A stretch of DNA of 64,000 nucleotides from Edaphobacter lichenicola. Its GTDB lineage: Bacteria; Acidobacteriota; Terriglobia; Terriglobales; Acidobacteriaceae. Of the stretch, positions 24,437 through 32,422 are shown piece after piece. The stretch lies in assembly GCF_025264645.1 (NCBI RefSeq), contig NZ_CP073696.1:5084001-5148000 (forward strand). The letters are read 5' to 3'. Below the pieces are notes generated by a model. The model searched no databases. It was given only the letters and a program-made list of their open reading frames with translations, and was not told the DNA's origin. The position numbers and the translations under genes are program-made. Every line of letters begins with the position of its first letter. Position 1 is the first letter of the stretch.

Positions 24437-24627
24437 AAAATTATCCTTTGCATTTTTCCGCTCGCTCGAGTCTGGCGCTAATCTTTCATCAGATTTTCTC
24501 CAACAACCAAACTGTTTTGTGCTGAATCAGGCACAGACCGATTCCTTTGCGGCGTTCTTTTCCGAGCGGGTTCGCCGCTGCAACCTCGTCGCAGGCAAAC
24601 CTGGATATCTCCATCGAGGCCTATTTC

Positions 24628-26859
24628 ATGAAGTGTTGTCTTTCGAAGGGTAAGTTGATTCGCTCTTTTTACTTTCTCGCAGTAGCGGCTCTGCCGATAC
24701 CATCCGCTCTTGCACAGAGCGCAACTGCGGCGAAGCTATTAGTAACTTCGCCCGTGGTGGAGACGCAGACAGTAACCCTGGCGGGCAGTGTCAGGGCTGA
24801 GGCAAACGCACAGAATGATCGCGGCGCGGTGGCAGATGAGTTGAAGCTGAACCACATGTTGCTGCAGTTGAAGCGTCCGGCGGATCGACAGACGGCATTG
24901 AACGAGCGGATTCAGGCAATGCATGAGCCGAGCAGTCCTGCGTTCCATCACTGGCTGACGGCGAAGGAGTATGGCGAGGAGTACGGACCGAATCCTGCCG
25001 ACATTGCGGCCGTGACGAAGTGGCTGAAGGAAAGTGGTCTTCAGGTGAACCGGGTATCGGACAGCGGTATGGTGATCGACTTCTCGGGAACGGCCGCGCA
25101 GGTAAACTCTGCGTTCAAAGCAGAGATGCACGCGCTCGATGTTTCGGGTGTGAAGCACCTTTCCAATATGCAGAATCCGCAGATACCTGCAGCGCTGGCA
25201 AATGTGGTGATTGGAGTCTCTTCGCTGAACGACTTCCGTCCGAAGGCGGCGAATAAGGGGATCAGCGCGGCGCGGATCGATGGTACATCCAAGGCGGTTG
25301 TAGCAAGAACTGTTGCGACCAATGGTGTGAAGTCTGACTACACGGTGAATAGCGATACGCAGCTGGTCGTGCCGGATGACCTGCACACCATCTACAACTT
25401 CGAACCGGTCTACAAGAACGGGATCACGGGCAAGGGACAGACGGTCGCTGTGATCGAGGACACGGATGTGTATTCGACAGGTGACTGGTATACCTTCCGC
25501 GGTGTGTTCGGTCTGGCCAAGTACACCAAGGGAACGTTCACCCAGGTTCATCCGGGCGGGTGCACGGACCCGGGTGATGTGATCGGTAACGATGGCGAGG
25601 CGATTCTGGATGCGGAGTATGCGAGTGCAGCCGCGCCGAATGCGGCGATTGTGCTGGCTTCATGTGCGGACACTGAGACAACCTTTGGAGGGTTGATCGC
25701 GCTTCAGTCGTTGATCGATCAGGATCTGCCGCCTTCGATCGTCAGCATCAGCTATGGCGAGTGTGAGGCAGGGCTAGGTCAGGCAGGCAATGCGAGCTTC
25801 AACGAGGCGTACGAGCAGGCAGCGGCAGAGGGTGTGTCGGTGTTTGTCTCCTCTGGAGACGAGGGCGCGGCCAGTTGCGATGCAGGTGGCGACTTTGCCA
25901 TGACCGGGATTACGACGAGCGGATTTGCAACGACACCATACAACGTTGCAGTCGGCGGCACGGACTTCAGCGATACCTACTCCGGAACGGTGTCTCAGTA
26001 CTGGAAGAAGAACAACAACGCAACGTTCGGTTCGGCGAAGTCTTATATTCCTGAGATTCCGTGGAACGATTCGTGTGCGAGTACGCTGATCACCAATGTC
26101 GAGGGATACAACGTGCCTTACGGAGCAAACGGGTTCTGCAACTCGCCGCTGGCAGAGGAGTACTTCGAGACGGTGGTGAGTGGCAGCGGTGGTCCAAGCA
26201 ACTGTGCCTATGGACATCCCGTGCTCTTCTATCCGCATCCTGAGAACGGCGGGACCTGCGAGGGCTATGCGAAGCCAAACTATCAGGCCGGTGCGTTTGG
26301 TAATCCGAAGGACGGCGTGAGAGATATTCCGGATGTGTCGCTATTTGCGGCGAACGGCGTCTGGGGTCACTACTACGCGTTCTGCTACAGTCAGCCAGCT
26401 GCAGGAACGGGCGGTGCGCCGTGCACCGGTGATCCGGTGAACTGGTCGGGCGCGGGCGGCACATCGTTTGCGGCGCCGATCGTGGCTGGGATTCAAGCGC
26501 TGGTGAATCAGTCGACGGGAACACCGCAGGGCAATCCAAACTATGTGTACTACGCGCTGGCCAGGCAGGAGTATGGCGGGACAGGAAATAACTCGTGCAA
26601 CTCGTCGCTGGGTACCGGAGCGGACAGCTCATGCACCTTCTACGACGTGACGCAGGGAGACAACGATGTGAACTGCATCTGGTACAACTACCGCTCGTAT
26701 AACTGCTACAGGCCGTCGGGGAACTTTGGCGCGCTGTCGGTCTCGGGCACGGAGTACGAGAAGGCCTACAACTCGAAGCAGGGTTGGGATTTTGCAACCG
26801 GCATCGGTACTCTAAACGTGAATAACCTGGTGACAAACTGGAACAAAGCATTCCAGTAA
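24628..26859 (+). CDS. secreted S53 peptidase (sedolisin/pro-kumamolisin)
   Basis: A 743-residue acid serine-carboxyl protease. Signal peptide at residues 1-30 (ending SALAQ), a pro-kumamolisin activation domain at about 60-210 (FHHWLTAKEYGEEYGP; VNSAFKAEMH), then the peptidase. The catalytic triad is visible as Glu324 and Asp328 in DGEAILDAEYAS and Ser613 in GAGGTSFAAPIVAG; the oxyanion Asp is probably in the FVSSGDEGA loop. S53 enzymes are active at low pH and are abundant in acidophilic soil acidobacteria. ATG 24628 has GAGGCC upstream; the frame is open from 24547 but without a signal peptide. It is expected to digest extracellular protein. Single-gene unit ending with a terminator hairpin. 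Confidence 0.94.
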   Translation: MKCCLSKGKLIRSFYFLAVAALPIPSALAQSATAAKLLVTSPVVETQTVTLAGSVRAEANAQNDRGAVADELKLNHMLLQLKRPADRQTALNERIQAMHEPSSPAFHHWLTAKEYGEEYGPNPADIAAVTKWLKESGLQVNRVSDSGMVIDFSGTAAQVNSAFKAEMHALDVSGVKHLSNMQNPQIPAALANVVIGVSSLNDFRPKAANKGISAARIDGTSKAVVARTVATNGVKSDYTVNSDTQLVVPDDLHTIYNFEPVYKNGITGKGQTVAVIEDTDVYSTGDWYTFRGVFGLAKYTKGTFTQVHPGGCTDPGDVIGNDGEAILDAEYASAAAPNAAIVLASCADTETTFGGLIALQSLIDQDLPPSIVSISYGECEAGLGQAGNASFNEAYEQAAAEGVSVFVSSGDEGAASCDAGGDFAMTGITTSGFATTPYNVAVGGTDFSDTYSGTVSQYWKKNNNATFGSAKSYIPEIPWNDSCASTLITNVEGYNVPYGANGFCNSPLAEEYFETVVSGSGGPSNCAYGHPVLFYPHPENGGTCEGYAKPNYQAGAFGNPKDGVRDIPDVSLFAANGVWGHYYAFCYSQPAAGTGGAPCTGDPVNWSGAGGTSFAAPIVAGIQALVNQSTGTPQGNPNYVYYALARQEYGGTGNNSCNSSLGTGADSSCTFYDVTQGDNDVNCIWYNYRSYNCYRPSGNFGALSVSGTEYEKAYNSKQGWDFATGIGTLNVNNLVTNWNKAFQ

Positions 26860-26885
26860 GTTTCGGGGTGTTGTGAGATTTTCAG

Positions 26886-26921
26886 GGGCGGGCATTCTTA
26901 CGAGTGCCTGTCCTTTTATTT
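26886..26921 (+). terminator. Rho-independent terminator after the S53 peptidase
   Basis: GGGCGGGCA and TGCCTGTCC form a 9-bp GC-rich stem (two G-U pairs) with a 10-nt loop, followed by TTTTATTT, 27 bp after the stop codon. Confidence 0.72.
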
Positions 26922-27464
26922 CAGGGCCAGGCTAAAGGTGGTTGCTTGGTGAACGATCGTCAAATTCTCCAGAACTTGGAGTGACGCGGTCCTTCTTAGG
27001 GTTCCCTTGATTAGCGAAACCGCGAAGTAGTTCTCGTAAGCATGCTTTTGTCGGAAATAGGGCAATTCGATCTTTGGCGTCCAGCCTGCGGGCTTCATCT
27101 CCGATGAGAGATGAAGACTACGCCACAAGCCCCTCAGGAAGCCTTCACGTCTCATGCGAAGGTCACTACACAGACTCTCACCGACGAGTCTCCACCATCG
27201 GGTAGACCCAGAAAAGCGCACCGATTCCCTAAATGGGAATCCCCACAAATAAATCCAGAAACCGTGTCACATCTTTCACCACGAAAGATAGGTCCGTTTA
27301 ATCACCACATTCACCACGCGAACCACCACGAATTCACCACAAAAAGACCACACCAAAACGCTGGTTTTCCTCAAAACCCCCAGCAAAACACCACAAACCC
27401 ACCCACAAAAAAATCCCAAAAAACTCACCCGGAAACCGCCGGCTCATCCGGAGAGAAATGCACC
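26922..27464. other. intergenic region with C/A-rich tract
   Basis: About 540 bp between the converging S53 peptidase and cysteine desulfurase genes. From about 27250 the plus strand becomes strongly C/A-rich (repeated CACCAC and ACCAC words, few Ts). The segment 27377-27403 has the core CCCCAGCAAAAC found in two other gaps here. An open frame on the minus strand (26916-27248) matches no family I know and has no supporting context; I leave it out as a gene. Confidence 0.55.
27377..27403. repeat. C/A-rich intergenic repeat core, copy 1
   Basis: Begins with CCCCAGCAAAAC and continues ACCACAAACCCACCC. The same 12-bp core followed by a CACAAA-like, C-rich stretch occurs at 49352 and 53129, always between genes. 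It lies in a longer C/A-rich tract (about 27270-27430). Confidence 0.55.
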
Positions 27465-29627
27465 TCAGGCAATCGACGTTCGTCCCAGACGCAGGTTCCA
27501 AATCGCTGTCACAAGCTTGTCGATGTCCTCATGAGTGTTGTACAGAGCCAGCGAGGCACGAACCGTGCTTTCCAGCCCGAAGCGACGCAGAATCGGTTGT
27601 GCGCAATGGTGACCTGAGCGGACAGCGATGCCGTTCTTATTGAGGTAATCACCGACTTCCTCAGTGCGAAAGCCATCGAGCACAAACGACAGAACACCGG
27701 CCTTTTCTTTCGCTGTTCCGATGATGTGTAGTCCAGGAATACAACTGAGTTCGCTCGTAGCTTTCACCAGCAGTTCATGCTCGTGCCTCGCGATGTTGTA
27801 CATGCCAACCCTATCCAGATAGTCGATAGCGGCTCCGAGTCCGACGGCGTCTGCGATGTTTCCCGTGCCTGCCTCGAAACGCTGCGGCGGTTCCTGGTAG
27901 AGAGTTTTTTCGAAGGTCACATCCTGAATCATGTTTCCACCACCCTGCCAGGGCGGCATGTATTCAAGAACCTCGGGCTTGCCGTATACCACGCCGATAC
28001 CGGTTGGGCCGAAGACCTTATGCCCGGAGAATACGAAGAAGTCGCAGTTCAACGCCTGCACGTCCACACGCATGTGGGAGACCGACTGCGCCCCATCAAG
28101 TAGAACCGTTGCACCATAACGGTGAGCGATTTCAATCATCTTGTCTGCCGGCGTGATAACGCCCAGCGCATTTGAAACTTGCGTGATGGAGACGAGACGG
28201 GTCTTTGGTCCGAGCAGTTTTTCGTACTCATCGAGCAGCACCTGTCCACTGTCATCCACGGGCGCGACGCGAAGCTTGGCTCCTTTTTCTGAGCAAAGCA
28301 TCTGCCACGGTACGATGTTCGCATGGTGTTCAAGCCAGGTGATAACGATCTCGTCGTCCTTCTGGATATTGCGCCGTCCCCAGCTTTGAGCGATTAGGTT
28401 GATGCCCTCCGTCGCTCCGCGCACAAAGACGATCTCCCGTGTTGAAGATGCATTGACGAAGCGACGAACCTTCTCGCGGGCAGCTTCATACGCGTCCGTT
28501 GCGCGGGCCGCCAGTTCGTGTGCAGCACGGTGAACATTGGAGTTTTCATGTTCGTAAAAATACTTCAACCGATCAATGACGCTTTGTGGCTTCTGTGTTG
28601 TAGCAGCATTGTCAAGCCACACCAGTGGCTTGCCATTCACGCGCTCGCGAAGAATAGGGAAGTCGCGCTTGATGGCCTCCGCGTCGAAGGGGTAGGAGGA
28701 GAGATTCAAGTCGCGCGGAACGCCCGACTCGATATCGACCGGCTGGAAGTTGCCGATTGATTCGGCGAAATCGAAATTGCGGTTGCTTTCAAGGAACCCA
28801 AACGAACTGTATCCCGCCAACTCGGTGAGTTCGGGCGATCGGTTGAACTCGTGAGGTAACTCGAGATAGGACAGCGCAGCGTTCGTGGTCAGATCGGTCT
28901 CAGGTGCTGTAGGCACAGGACCGGGCACCGCCGGAGGGTACGAGAATAGAGGTCGCAACTCTCCGAGAAACGAAAATGTGGGGACAGGAGACGCGTTCCC
29001 AAAATCGGGAGCACTGGGGAACCCGCTCGCTGGAAGTTGTGATGGCGGGTTCGTTTGTGTGGGCAAATCAGGGTTGAAATTCGTGGGCACGGCACCTGCT
29101 GGAGCGGTTCCCGGTGCGAACCCTGCGGTCGGATTCACCCTGGGGTTAGGCCCTTCCGGCAGCGTGTTCCTATCGCTGAAGATGGCGCGGGCATCCTGCA
29201 GAAAGGAGAAGGATGGGATGTCTGCAGCAACATCGGAGACCGCGGTTCCAATCACTCCCGGCACCGCAGGAGGTGTTACCTGCGCAGGCGCAGTCACCGG
29301 AGAAAAGGAGGCTGGTCCGACGCTAGCAGGAACACCGGAGAAGTGTTTGTCCGATGGAAGAGATATCTCTGGGGGCGCAGCCGGTGCAGTTGCGGGGACG
29401 GAGCCGAACGGAGAAAGATCCGTGGGCGCCGCGTGTGCAGGCAGCGGGCTTGATGGCACATCCAGTGAGTTGGGCAGCGCGGTGAAAAACTCGTTCGCCA
29501 TGCGAGCCAACGCTACCGGATCCAGCACGCCTGCTGGCAGTGGCGTTCCAGAGTAGGAAGGAGGAGCGGCGGCTCGCGGGTCTGTATCCGGTGCTACAAA
29601 AAGGCGGCCTGGATCATTTGTACTCAT
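27465..29627 (-). CDS. SufS-type cysteine desulfurase, encapsulin cargo with disordered N-terminus
   Basis: A 720-residue PLP enzyme. Residues about 1-310 are low-complexity, Pro/Ala/Ser/Thr-rich and probably disordered; residues about 315-720 are a full SufS-like desulfurase with His-Lys PLP site SGHKVFG (Lys537) and catalytic Cys675 in RSGHHCAQP. It takes sulfur from cysteine to form a persulfide plus alanine. This architecture is the defining cargo of Family 2A encapsulins, in which the extension directs loading into the shell. Within it PSFSFLQDARAIF (138-150), PTFSFLGELRPLF (216-228) and a weaker YSSFGFLESNRNF (273-285) form a repeated motif, and LDPVALARMANEFFTALP (35-52) is a predicted short helix. 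ATG 29627 lies inside the encapsulin gene (14-bp overlap), implying coupled, stoichiometric translation. Confidence 0.93.
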   Translation of the reverse strand: MSTNDPGRLFVAPDTDPRAAAPPSYSGTPLPAGVLDPVALARMANEFFTALPNSLDVPSSPLPAHAAPTDLSPFGSVPATAPAAPPEISLPSDKHFSGVPASVGPASFSPVTAPAQVTPPAVPGVIGTAVSDVAADIPSFSFLQDARAIFSDRNTLPEGPNPRVNPTAGFAPGTAPAGAVPTNFNPDLPTQTNPPSQLPASGFPSAPDFGNASPVPTFSFLGELRPLFSYPPAVPGPVPTAPETDLTTNAALSYLELPHEFNRSPELTELAGYSSFGFLESNRNFDFAESIGNFQPVDIESGVPRDLNLSSYPFDAEAIKRDFPILRERVNGKPLVWLDNAATTQKPQSVIDRLKYFYEHENSNVHRAAHELAARATDAYEAAREKVRRFVNASSTREIVFVRGATEGINLIAQSWGRRNIQKDDEIVITWLEHHANIVPWQMLCSEKGAKLRVAPVDDSGQVLLDEYEKLLGPKTRLVSITQVSNALGVITPADKMIEIAHRYGATVLLDGAQSVSHMRVDVQALNCDFFVFSGHKVFGPTGIGVVYGKPEVLEYMPPWQGGGNMIQDVTFEKTLYQEPPQRFEAGTGNIADAVGLGAAIDYLDRVGMYNIARHEHELLVKATSELSCIPGLHIIGTAKEKAGVLSFVLDGFRTEEVGDYLNKNGIAVRSGHHCAQPILRRFGLESTVRASLALYNTHEDIDKLVTAIWNLRLGRTSIA

Positions 29628-30534
29628 GGTAGTTTCCGACTTCAACGTTCTCCAGTGCTGCAATCGCATCGTCCGTCAAAACGGAAGCCGCGCAATAGAG
29701 AGAAATCAGATAAGAGGCTAGTCCTCGGTTGTCGATCCCGGTAAAGCGAACGGAAAGGCCAGGGCTCTGCTCGCCGGTCAGGCCAGGCTGGAAGAGACCG
29801 ATGACACCTTGTTTGCGCTCTCCCACACGGACGAGGAGAATCTTCGACTTGGGCACCTTACCGGTAACGTGAATCTTGTCAGTTGGAATCAGAGGTATAC
29901 CACGCCAAGTGAGGAATGGGTTTCCGAAGAGAGTTACGGTGGGCGGGGGAACGCCACGTCGTGTGCATTCACGGCCGAAGGCCGCAATCGTACGCGGATG
30001 CGCGAGGAAGAAAGACGGTTCCTTCCACACCTTCGTCAACAGTTCATCCAAGTCATCCGGCGTAGGAGAGCCCTTGCGGGTCGAGATCTTCTGCGATTCA
30101 GGCACGTTATTGAGCAGGCCGTAGTCGGCATTGTTCAGGAGTTCATTCTCCTGCCGCTCCTTCACGCCTTCAATAGTGACTCGCAACTGCTCGCGGACCT
30201 GATCGTAAGGATTGCTGAAGAGGTCGCTGACGCGGGTTTGGACGTTGACCAGAGCATTGATGCTGCTGAGAAGGTACTCGCGAGGCTCTTCTTCGTATTG
30301 AGCATAGGTCCGAGGGATCTCTGACTCATCCACATGCCCGCAAAGCACTTCGATCGGCTTGTCCTCAACAACACGGTTCAAGCGGAAAACACCAGACTCC
30401 AATGGCTTCCAATCCAATAAACGGACGAGCCATCTTGGCGTAACTGCCCCATAGATCGGGGCTGTTTTCGTCACATTGGCTAATTGGTAGGCTGCTTGTT
30501 CGCCGAGAGAAGTACGAGTCGTCGTTTCCGCCAC
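29614..30534 (-). CDS. Family 2A encapsulin shell protein (SrpI-like)
   Basis: A 306-residue protein of the SrpI/Family 2A encapsulin group, which has the HK97 phage-capsid fold and self-assembles into a protein nanocompartment. Recognised from overall sequence style (TSLGEQAAYQLANVTKTAPIYG; ITPRWLVRLLDW-type segment; KGSPTPDDLDELLTKVWKEPSFFLAHPRTIAAFGRECTRRGV; TWRGIPLIPTDKI; GIDNRGLASYLISLYCAA) and, decisively, from its overlap with a cysteine desulfurase bearing a long disordered N-terminus. The start is GTG 30534 with AAAGGAG 7 nt upstream. Older annotations call such proteins 'cysteine desulfurase-associated' or 'major membrane protein I'. It is predicted to enclose the desulfurase in the cytoplasm for sulfur storage or handling. 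Confidence 0.92.
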   Translation of the reverse strand: MAETTTRTSLGEQAAYQLANVTKTAPIYGAVTPRWLVRLLDWKPLESGVFRLNRVVEDKPIEVLCGHVDESEIPRTYAQYEEEPREYLLSSINALVNVQTRVSDLFSNPYDQVREQLRVTIEGVKERQENELLNNADYGLLNNVPESQKISTRKGSPTPDDLDELLTKVWKEPSFFLAHPRTIAAFGRECTRRGVPPPTVTLFGNPFLTWRGIPLIPTDKIHVTGKVPKSKILLVRVGERKQGVIGLFQPGLTGEQSPGLSVRFTGIDNRGLASYLISLYCAASVLTDDAIAALENVEVGNYHEYK

Positions 30535-30663
30535 AGGAGGCTCCTTTGCGCAACGCTTACAGGTTGCCCAGAAATTCTACCTGAGGCAGAGGAGGAAAGG
30601 GAGTCGCACACGCGTCATAGCTAGGCAAGCCAGGCTCGGCTTACGGAGTGTCACGCGGTGCCT

Positions 30664-30984
30664 CTAGTACTTCCGGACTTTGTGATCGACTTTATCCGAC
30701 CAGGCGTGAATTCCTCCGCGTAGATTTGAAACTTTACTGAAGCCATGCTGCTGGAGGTACTCAACAGCCTTTACACCGCGTGGTCCCATCTTGCAAACAG
30801 CGACGATCTCCTCGCCCGCATTTAACTCGTTCAAACGCTTAGAGAGCTGGGCCAGGGGAATCAGGTGCCCTCCGATATTGGAGATCTCATATTCGTACTC
30901 ATCGCGCACATCCAGCAGGAACAGATTTTCGCCCTGATCAAGGCGTTGCTTAAGTTCTTCAGCTTGAATCTCCGGAACGCTCAC
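30664..30984 (-). CDS. rhodanese-like sulfurtransferase
   Basis: A 106-residue single-domain rhodanese (LLDVRDEYEYEISNIGGHLIPLAQL; active-site loop CKMGPRG with Cys64; LRGGIHAWSDKVD). It carries persulfide sulfur between donors and acceptors. The first gene of the encapsulin locus: its stop is 129 bp before the encapsulin start on the same strand, and rhodaneses are recurrent partners of Family 2A encapsulins, so it probably hands sulfur to or from the cysteine desulfurase. The start is GTG 30984 with AAGGAG upstream. A strong terminator hairpin lies just upstream of its ribosome site. Confidence 0.93.
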   Translation of the reverse strand: MSVPEIQAEELKQRLDQGENLFLLDVRDEYEYEISNIGGHLIPLAQLSKRLNELNAGEEIVAVCKMGPRGVKAVEYLQQHGFSKVSNLRGGIHAWSDKVDHKVRKY

Positions 30985-31009
30985 TCTGGTTTCTCCTTGT
31001 TGGTTGCCC

Positions 31010-31051
31010 TAAAAAACAAAACCCACCTGCCAGCGGTCCCTGGCGGTGGGT
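31010..31051 (-). terminator. strong Rho-independent terminator or attenuator before the rhodanese gene
   Basis: On the minus strand ACCCACCGCCAG and CTGGCAGGTGGGT form a long GC-rich stem (one unpaired base) with a GGACCG loop, followed by TTTGTTTTTT. It lies after the small ORF (31189-31073) and ends about 10 nt before the rhodanese ribosome-binding site. It may terminate the small-ORF transcript or, if read-through is regulated, attenuate the encapsulin operon. Confidence 0.85.
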
Positions 31052-31072
31052 CATATTGAAGTGCTTGCGAAA

Positions 31073-31189
31073 CTAAACTTGATTTAGCTCGGCAATCGCC
31101 TCATGCCAGAAGACACGCGGATACCCCACATACAGGCGGTACAACATCCGGTCAACTGGCCAGCGAAGGTCATATAGGGAGTCTAGCAT
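31073..31189 (-). CDS. 38-residue small protein / leader ORF upstream of the encapsulin operon
   Basis: From ATG 31189 the minus strand encodes 38 residues beginning MLDSLYDLRWPVDRML and containing YVGYPRVFWHEAIAELN. It is unusually rich in Trp, Tyr, Leu, Arg and Val, and amphipathic, unlike random translation. GGGA is 8 nt upstream; a TTGACG / TATGAC promoter-like pair overlaps this region. It ends 22 bp before a strong terminator and is followed by the rhodanese gene. It has no Cys run, so a sulfur-sensing ribosome-stalling leader peptide is not obvious; an independent small protein gene is equally possible. No family recognised. Confidence 0.5.
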   Translation of the reverse strand: MLDSLYDLRWPVDRMLYRLYVGYPRVFWHEAIAELNQV

Positions 31190-31226
31190 ACGTCAATTCC
31201 CGAACGAAAGGGAACTGGCAGATAAT

Positions 31227-32350
31227 CTAGCCGGGATTCGCCGCCAAAATCTCGCGCAGCCTCTGTTGAACCACGCGATTTTCTTCGGGTACCCCTATGG
31301 TGATGCGGGCCCAGTCGACATAAGGCGGAAAGGTCCGCCCTATATCAACGCCTTGGGTCCGCATGGCCCCTGCGAGTTGGGTCTGCGGTCTGCCTGCATT
31401 GAAAAAGATAAAGCTGGCTTGCGAGTTAGTGTGGGCAAGAGTTAGTTCATTGAGAACGGCGGTCCATTTAGTGCGTTCTGCTGCGACGACAGAACGAACC
31501 TGACGGACGTGTGATGTATCTGCTAAGGCCGCTGAGGTGCGGCTATGTTCAGTCGGCCTAGAGATTCGGCATCGCCCACTCCTTGCTTGCGCAGAGCGCC
31601 CGCAAGTGAACGAGGGACAAGAGCATATCCAATCGGAAGCCCGGCGAGACCGTGAATCTTGTCGAAGGTGCGGAAGACAATTACATTTGCTCCATCGCGG
31701 ACAAGCGAGACTGCTGAGCGAGTTTCGAAGTCGGTGGTGTATTCGAGGTAAGCTTCATCGACAATCACTGGAGCGCGCTGCGAGACTTCGCCGAGAAATT
31801 GTTTGAAAGTGTGATCGTCGCTGACGGTTCCGGTCGGGTTGTGCGGATTGATAAGGTATAGCGCCCGAGTTTTCCCAGTGATCTTCGCAGCCAACTCCGG
31901 AAGGTTATTTTCGTACTTTGGGTTGAGCGGAACAGGAACGCCCACCCCACCGACGTGTGACGCGGCATCGACAAGGGCGAGATAGCCTGGTGTCGAGTAG
32001 ATAAACTCTCCTCCGGGGCCGCCCTGACTTCCAAGATAGAGTCCAAGAGCGCCTAAGATCTCTCCCAAAATGACCTGCTCGACTGGCACGCCCTCGTATG
32101 CCGCGATCTGCTCCGCGAACGCTTGTGCTGCATGTGCATCTGCATAGCGGGAAAGTTTGGGGAATTCAAGCTGAATTGCGCTCGCCACATTAGGAGACGG
32201 GCCAAAGGCATTTTCATTCAGGTTCAGATGGATCAGCTTCTGCGGGCCACCTTCAGCCGGCGCGGCTTTCGCTGTGACAGAAAAGAGGCTTGCGCCAAGC
32301 GCCATGCCGGAGGTCTTAATCAAAGAGCGGCGCGTAAGGACCGATGACAT
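31227..32350 (-). pseudogene. class I/II aminotransferase (HisC-like, Tat signal) with a frameshift
   Basis: The minus-strand frame from 32350 to 31523 encodes 275 residues: a twin-arginine-like signal (LTRRSLIKTSGMALGASLF), then a PLP aminotransferase of the histidinol-phosphate aminotransferase-like fold (LNLNENAFGPSPN; YSTPGYLALVDAA; YLINPHNPTGTV; PLP Lys in FRTFDKIHGLAGLPIGYAL). It ends abruptly after RLNIAAPQRP. The missing C-terminal part continues in another frame from about 31541 to a stop at 31227-31229 (SAALADTSHVRQVRSVV...TKWTAVLNEL...GVDIGRTFPPYVDWARITIGVPEE). A single-base loss near 31541 explains this. It is either a true pseudogene or an assembly error; the neighbouring receptor has a similar lesion. 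ATG 32350 has a Tat motif only 6 residues in. Confidence 0.82.
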
Positions 32351-32422
32351 TTGTTTTTCCTTTACGAGGATAGTTTCTCCACTACTTCAAAATATCGCCG
32401 AGAAGAGGCATCTGACGCTTCG

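Noticed and set aside
24739..25551. 270-codon frame antisense to the S53 peptidase
   Set aside because: Shadow frame; the peptidase catalytic motifs lie on the plus strand across the same region.
26916..27248. 110-codon minus-strand frame after the S53 peptidase
   Set aside because: No recognised family, no clear ribosome site, overlaps the terminator and the start of the C/A-rich tract.
28885..29556. 223-codon Gly/Ala/Pro-rich frame antisense to the cysteine desulfurase extension
   Set aside because: It mirrors the low-complexity Pro/Ala coding of the extension and has no independent support.
31050..31200. Leader region considered as a 6S RNA or riboswitch
   Set aside because: I could not fit it to any riboswitch core or the 6S layout; the small ORF plus terminator explains most of it.
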